Source: JAAYBY01 sp964465385
GTDB taxonomy: Bacteria; Bacillota; Clostridia; Saccharofermentanales; UBA5734
Reading direction: 5' to 3'
DNA length: 8,992 nt
NCBI GenBank assembly: GCA_964465385.1
Contig: CAYXIM010000076.1
Coordinates: 1-8,992 of the forward strand
This document shows positions 6,362 to 8,992 of this stretch, piece after piece. The notes below the pieces were generated by a model, which ran no database searches, was not told the origin of the DNA, and saw nothing but the letters and a program-made list of their open reading frames with translations. How positions within the stretch are numbered: position 1 is the stretch's first letter; every line of letters begins with the position of its first letter. The position numbers were made by a program, and so were the translations under genes.

Positions 6362-6700
6362 ATGCAACGTTCAGACCGTGTCAGCGATGAAATCAGACGG
6401 ATTCTGGCTGACTTGTTCCAAAACAACATCAAGGATCCCAGGCTGCCAGCCATGGTGTCCATCGTCTCGGTGGAGGCCTCCCGGGACCTGTCCCACGCCA
6501 AAGTCTACATCAGCATCATGGGTGATGACAAAGAGCGGGCCGGTGCGGAAGAAGCGATCAAGAGCGCGAGCGGCTACCTGAGGCGGGAAATGGCCGCCCG
6601 GATGCGCCTTCGCGTGACGCCCGAACTGCACTTCATCGTGGACAACTCCATTGAACGGGGTATCCGCTTAACCAAGCTGATCGATGACGTCCTTGAATGA
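6362..6700 (+). CDS. rbfA: 30S ribosome-binding factor RbfA
   Basis: RbfA is a small cytoplasmic factor that binds immature 30S subunits and helps 16S rRNA 5'-end maturation, including during cold growth. The 112-residue product is one type-II KH-like domain. Visible family features are R-S-D-R-V-S-D-E-I-R-R-I-L (3-15), K-D-P-R-L (24-28), the strand A-K-V-Y-I-S-I-M-G (46-54), and the helix-kink-helix motif with Ala-Ser-Gly (69-71) in place of the usual KH loop. It ends D-N-S-I-E-R-G-I-R-L-T-K-L-I-D (94-108). The ATG at 6362 is chosen because AGGGGAG lies 8 nt upstream; the open frame extends to an ATG at 6323 inside infB, but those 13 residues are not family-like. Its stop overlaps the nrnA start by 4 nt (ATGA). 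Confidence 0.95.
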   Translation: MQRSDRVSDEIRRILADLFQNNIKDPRLPAMVSIVSVEASRDLSHAKVYISIMGDDKERAGAEEAIKSASGYLRREMAARMRLRVTPELHFIVDNSIERGIRLTKLIDDVLE

Positions 6701-7716
6701 CCATGCCTGCCAGCCGTGAACAACTGCGCCAACTGGCCTATGAGCTGCTTGGCTGCCGAGAGACAGGCCAGACCATCTGCCTGTTTCCACATGTCAATCT
6801 GGACGGTGACGCGCTGGGCTCCTGCCTGGCCTTGCGTCTGGTTCTGGAACAACTTGAGCTCAAAGTCCTGTTTTGGCTGGATGAACCGATTCCAGCCAAA
6901 CTGGACTTTTTGCCTGGTCTGGACCGCATTGACCGCATCGACCCGGCGGCACTGCCGACCAGCGACCTGGCCGACAAGCTGGCCTTGTTGCTGGATTGTT
7001 CGGACTGCCAGCGCACCGGCCGGCGGGAAGCCTTGTGCCAGGCCATGCCCAGGCGCTGGGTGATTGACCACCATATCCCGACCCGACCGCTGACAGAGCG
7101 GGACATCGTGGACACCTCAGCCGCGGCCTGCGCGGAACTGGTCTTCACCTTGATCGGGCTTCTGGAAGAGCAGGCGCAGCGTCCCCTGATGACACCGGAC
7201 GTGGCCACCTTGCTGATGACGGGCCTGGTTTCAGACACGGGCAGCTTTGCCTATTCCAACACCACACACAAAAGTTTTGCCATGGCAGCCCGGCTCATGG
7301 AAGAAGGCCTTGACCTGGTCACCATCAACAGCTTTTTGTTTGAGCGGTCCAGCCCGGCCCGGCTGCGTCTCATGGGGGCCCTGTTCAGCCAGGCGCATTT
7401 TTACCAGCAGGGCCGGGTGCTGGTGGCACTTGTGCCCCAGGCCCTCATGGACAGCCTGGGCGCCAGCGAGGATGACTTGGAGGGCATCATCAACCAGCTG
7501 CGTTCGATCAATGGTGTGGACCTGGCCCTGGTTTTCCGCCAGGGCGATCCGGGTCAGATCCGGGTCAACATCCGCAGCAGCGAACGCCTGGATGCCGCCG
7601 CCCTGGCCAGGTCTTTTGGTGGTGGCGGCCACCCCCGTGCAGCCGGCATGACCGTGACAGCGGCTTCTTTGGAAGACGCCCGGGCGGCTGTTCTTGAGAA
7701 AGTGGGTGAACTCTGA
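6697..7716 (+). CDS. nrnA: Bifunctional oligoribonuclease / pAp phosphatase NrnA (DHH family)
   Basis: NrnA-type enzymes degrade very short RNAs to mononucleotides and convert 3'-phosphoadenosine 5'-phosphate (pAp) to AMP with divalent metal ions. The 339-residue product has the DHH domain with motif I L-D-G-D-A-L-G-S (35-42), motif II L-L-D-C-S-D (98-103), the D-H-H triad (124-126), and G-L-V-S-D-T-G-S-F (176-184). The DHHA1 substrate-binding domain ends with GGGGHPRAAG (308-317). All metal ligands are present. Leu35 replaces the Pro common before D-G-D, a minor change. Length is typical. The start ATG overlaps the rbfA stop by 4 nt, so translation is probably coupled; a second ATG two codons later is possible. 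nrnA between rbfA and truB is a usual Firmicute order. Confidence 0.94.
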   Translation: MTMPASREQLRQLAYELLGCRETGQTICLFPHVNLDGDALGSCLALRLVLEQLELKVLFWLDEPIPAKLDFLPGLDRIDRIDPAALPTSDLADKLALLLDCSDCQRTGRREALCQAMPRRWVIDHHIPTRPLTERDIVDTSAAACAELVFTLIGLLEEQAQRPLMTPDVATLLMTGLVSDTGSFAYSNTTHKSFAMAARLMEEGLDLVTINSFLFERSSPARLRLMGALFSQAHFYQQGRVLVALVPQALMDSLGASEDDLEGIINQLRSINGVDLALVFRQGDPGQIRVNIRSSERLDAAALARSFGGGGHPRAAGMTVTAASLEDARAAVLEKVGEL

Positions 7717-7754
7717 TCAGCGCGGATGCACCCACAAACCTGCCAGGCGGCATT

Positions 7755-8717
7755 TTGCTGATCAACAAGCCCCCCGGGACGACCTCCTTCGGCGTGGTGG
7801 CGGCTGTCCGTCGCCTGCTGGGGGTTCGCAAGGTGGGCCACACCGGAACCCTCGATCCGTTTGCAGTGGGCCTCTTACCGGTTTGTGTCGGCCGGGCCAC
7901 GCGCTTGGTCCCTTACATGGAACCCTACGACAAGGCCTACCAGGTGCTGGTGGCCTTTGGCCGGTCGACCGACACCATGGATGGGACCGGCACCAGCTTG
8001 TCCAGCCACCAGCTGACCGATGCGGAACGGGCGGACCTGCTTGCCAGCCGATTCGAAACGGTCCGGCAGGCGGTTTTGTCCCTCAAGGACATCACCCGCC
8101 AGCAGGCTCCGCTGTATTCGGCGGTCAAGGTCAAGGGGAAAAAACTTTACCAGTATGCCCGGGCCGGCCAGGCGGTGGAGCAGCCGGAACGGCCGGTGCG
8201 CATTGATGAGGCGCGCCTGGACGAGATCTTTCTGGATGCGCATGTGCGCGCCCGGGTGACCATCCGCTGCAGCAAGGGAACTTATATCCGCAGCCTGAGC
8301 CATGAACTGGGCCAGATGACCGGTTGGGGCGCCCATGCTGCTGAATTGAAACGGCTCAGCTGTGGGCCCTATGAGTTGGAAGATGCTGTTACGGTGGCGG
8401 ACCTGTCTGCCCTGACAAAAGGCGCCCAGACGCCACAGGATCGGCTGGCAGCCCTCAAAGACGCTGGGGTTCTGCTGCCTTTTGCCTCGGCTGTTGCCCA
8501 CATGCCGGCCGTTGCGTTGACTGAAGACCAGGCCCGGCGGCTTATTTACGGGCAGACGGTCCTGATCGACCAGCTTGCGCAGATCGGGCCGGAGCCCACG
8601 GCTTTTTTTCTGGAAACGGAACTGGTGGCCATCGGCAGCCTGGACAGACAGGCCGATGGGACAGGACGCATTCATACAGAAAGGGTGTTGATGGATCTTG
8701 CAGATTTACGCAGGTGA
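7755..8717 (+). CDS. truB: tRNA pseudouridine(55) synthase TruB
   Basis: TruB makes pseudouridine 55 in the T-loop of most tRNAs. The product of about 320 residues starts with L-L-I-N-K-P-P-G-T-T-S and carries the catalytic motif G-H-T-G-T-L-D-P (28-35), with Asp34 as the catalytic residue. The family segments Y-S-A-V-K-V-K-G-K-K-L-Y-Q-Y-A-R and G-T-Y-I-R-S-L follow, then a C-terminal PUA-like region. The start is uncertain. No in-frame ATG or GTG exists between the stop at 7707 and the first conserved residues. TTG at 7755 is the only usual alternative start, with a weak AGGCGG before it, and it cuts off the Gly-Ile that normally precedes L-L-I. CTG at 7740 or 7713 would keep them and bring the start closer to the nrnA stop. 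The 3' end overlaps ribF by about 20 nt. Confidence 0.93.
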   Translation: MLINKPPGTTSFGVVAAVRRLLGVRKVGHTGTLDPFAVGLLPVCVGRATRLVPYMEPYDKAYQVLVAFGRSTDTMDGTGTSLSSHQLTDAERADLLASRFETVRQAVLSLKDITRQQAPLYSAVKVKGKKLYQYARAGQAVEQPERPVRIDEARLDEIFLDAHVRARVTIRCSKGTYIRSLSHELGQMTGWGAHAAELKRLSCGPYELEDAVTVADLSALTKGAQTPQDRLAALKDAGVLLPFASAVAHMPAVALTEDQARRLIYGQTVLIDQLAQIGPEPTAFFLETELVAIGSLDRQADGTGRIHTERVLMDLADLRR

Positions 8718-8992
8718 GGTGCCAGACCTTCCCAAGCAGCCACGCGGCATCGCGCTGGGCTTTTTTGACGGCCTGCACCGGGGCCACAGTGACCTGATCC
8801 GGACCTTGCTTCACGCCTGTGGCCAACGGCAGCTGCCGGCCGCTGTGCTGACATTTTCAGACCATCCGGATCGTGTCTTGCGCGCTGACCGGCCCTTTGA
8901 CGGTTACCTGATGACCCTGGAAGAACGCCAGCAGGAGCTGGCCGCCCTGGGCGTGGATGAACTGTTGGTCTTTCCCTTTGACCAGGCTTTTT
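8698..8992 (+). CDS. ribF: Bifunctional riboflavin kinase / FAD synthetase, N-terminal part
   Basis: The first 98 codons are present; the gene runs off the right edge. The reading has the nucleotidyltransferase signature G-F-F-D-G-L-H-R-G-H (21-30), with the H-x-G-H ATP-binding motif at 27-30. It continues with L-T-F-S-D-H-P and T-L-E-E-R-Q-Q-E-L-A-A-L-G-V-D-E-L-L-V-F-P-F-D-Q, as in RibF. This part is the FMN adenylyltransferase domain that makes FAD; the kinase domain lies beyond the window. No ATG is in frame before the motif. TTG at 8698, with AAGGG 12 nt upstream, gives a normal-length lead-in (MQIYAGEV) and overlaps the end of truB. GTG at 8719 is an alternative but has no spaced ribosome binding site. 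truB-ribF is the standard order. Confidence 0.93.
   Translation, partial: MQIYAGEVPDLPKQPRGIALGFFDGLHRGHSDLIRTLLHACGQRQLPAAVLTFSDHPDRVLRADRPFDGYLMTLEERQQELAALGVDELLVFPFDQAF

Overview
The window reads as a chromosomal housekeeping region of a fairly GC-rich member of the Bacillota, probably Clostridia-like. The main evidence is the gene order rimP-nusA-rnpM(ylxR)-ylxQ-infB-rbfA-nrnA-truB-ribF, which is characteristic of Firmicutes. A short NusA without the C-terminal acidic repeat domains of E. coli and the YlxR/YlxQ pair inside the operon agree with this. I cannot name genus or species from the sequence alone.

Layout. Positions 1-60 (minus strand) hold the first 20 codons of ilvN, the regulatory subunit of acetolactate synthase; the rest lies outside the window. 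Positions 149-200 hold a strong GC-rich terminator hairpin on the minus strand. Positions 212-1058 (minus strand) form a two-gene unit: a small P-loop NTPase of unknown function followed 28 nt later by mscL, the large-conductance mechanosensitive channel. Positions 1059-1313 are a divergent intergenic region. It carries a probable promoter for the P-loop/mscL unit and a strong extended -10 promoter for the plus-strand operon. Between that promoter and rimP lies a 10-bp leader hairpin.

From 1314 to the right edge everything is on the plus strand and tightly packed: rimP (30S maturation), nusA (transcription elongation/termination), rnpM/ylxR (RNA-binding, RNase P modulator), ylxQ (L7Ae-like RNA-binding), infB (IF2), rbfA (30S maturation), nrnA (DHH nanoRNase/pAp phosphatase), truB (tRNA pseudouridine-55 synthase) and the start of ribF (riboflavin kinase/FAD synthetase). 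Several junctions overlap (rnpM/ylxQ by 26 nt, rbfA/nrnA by 4 nt, truB/ribF by about 20 nt), suggesting translational coupling. The operon joins ribosome assembly, translation initiation, transcription elongation and RNA modification or turnover.

The sequence has one defect: a run of 13 N at 6177-6189 inside infB that breaks the reading frame by its length. Homology suggests only about 6 nt are really missing. truB has no ATG or GTG start in frame. I see no mobile elements, CRISPR arrays, tRNA or rRNA genes. I do not find a new multi-gene system. The least explained element is the P-loop protein co-transcribed with mscL, followed by the non-coding hairpins before rimP and before infB.
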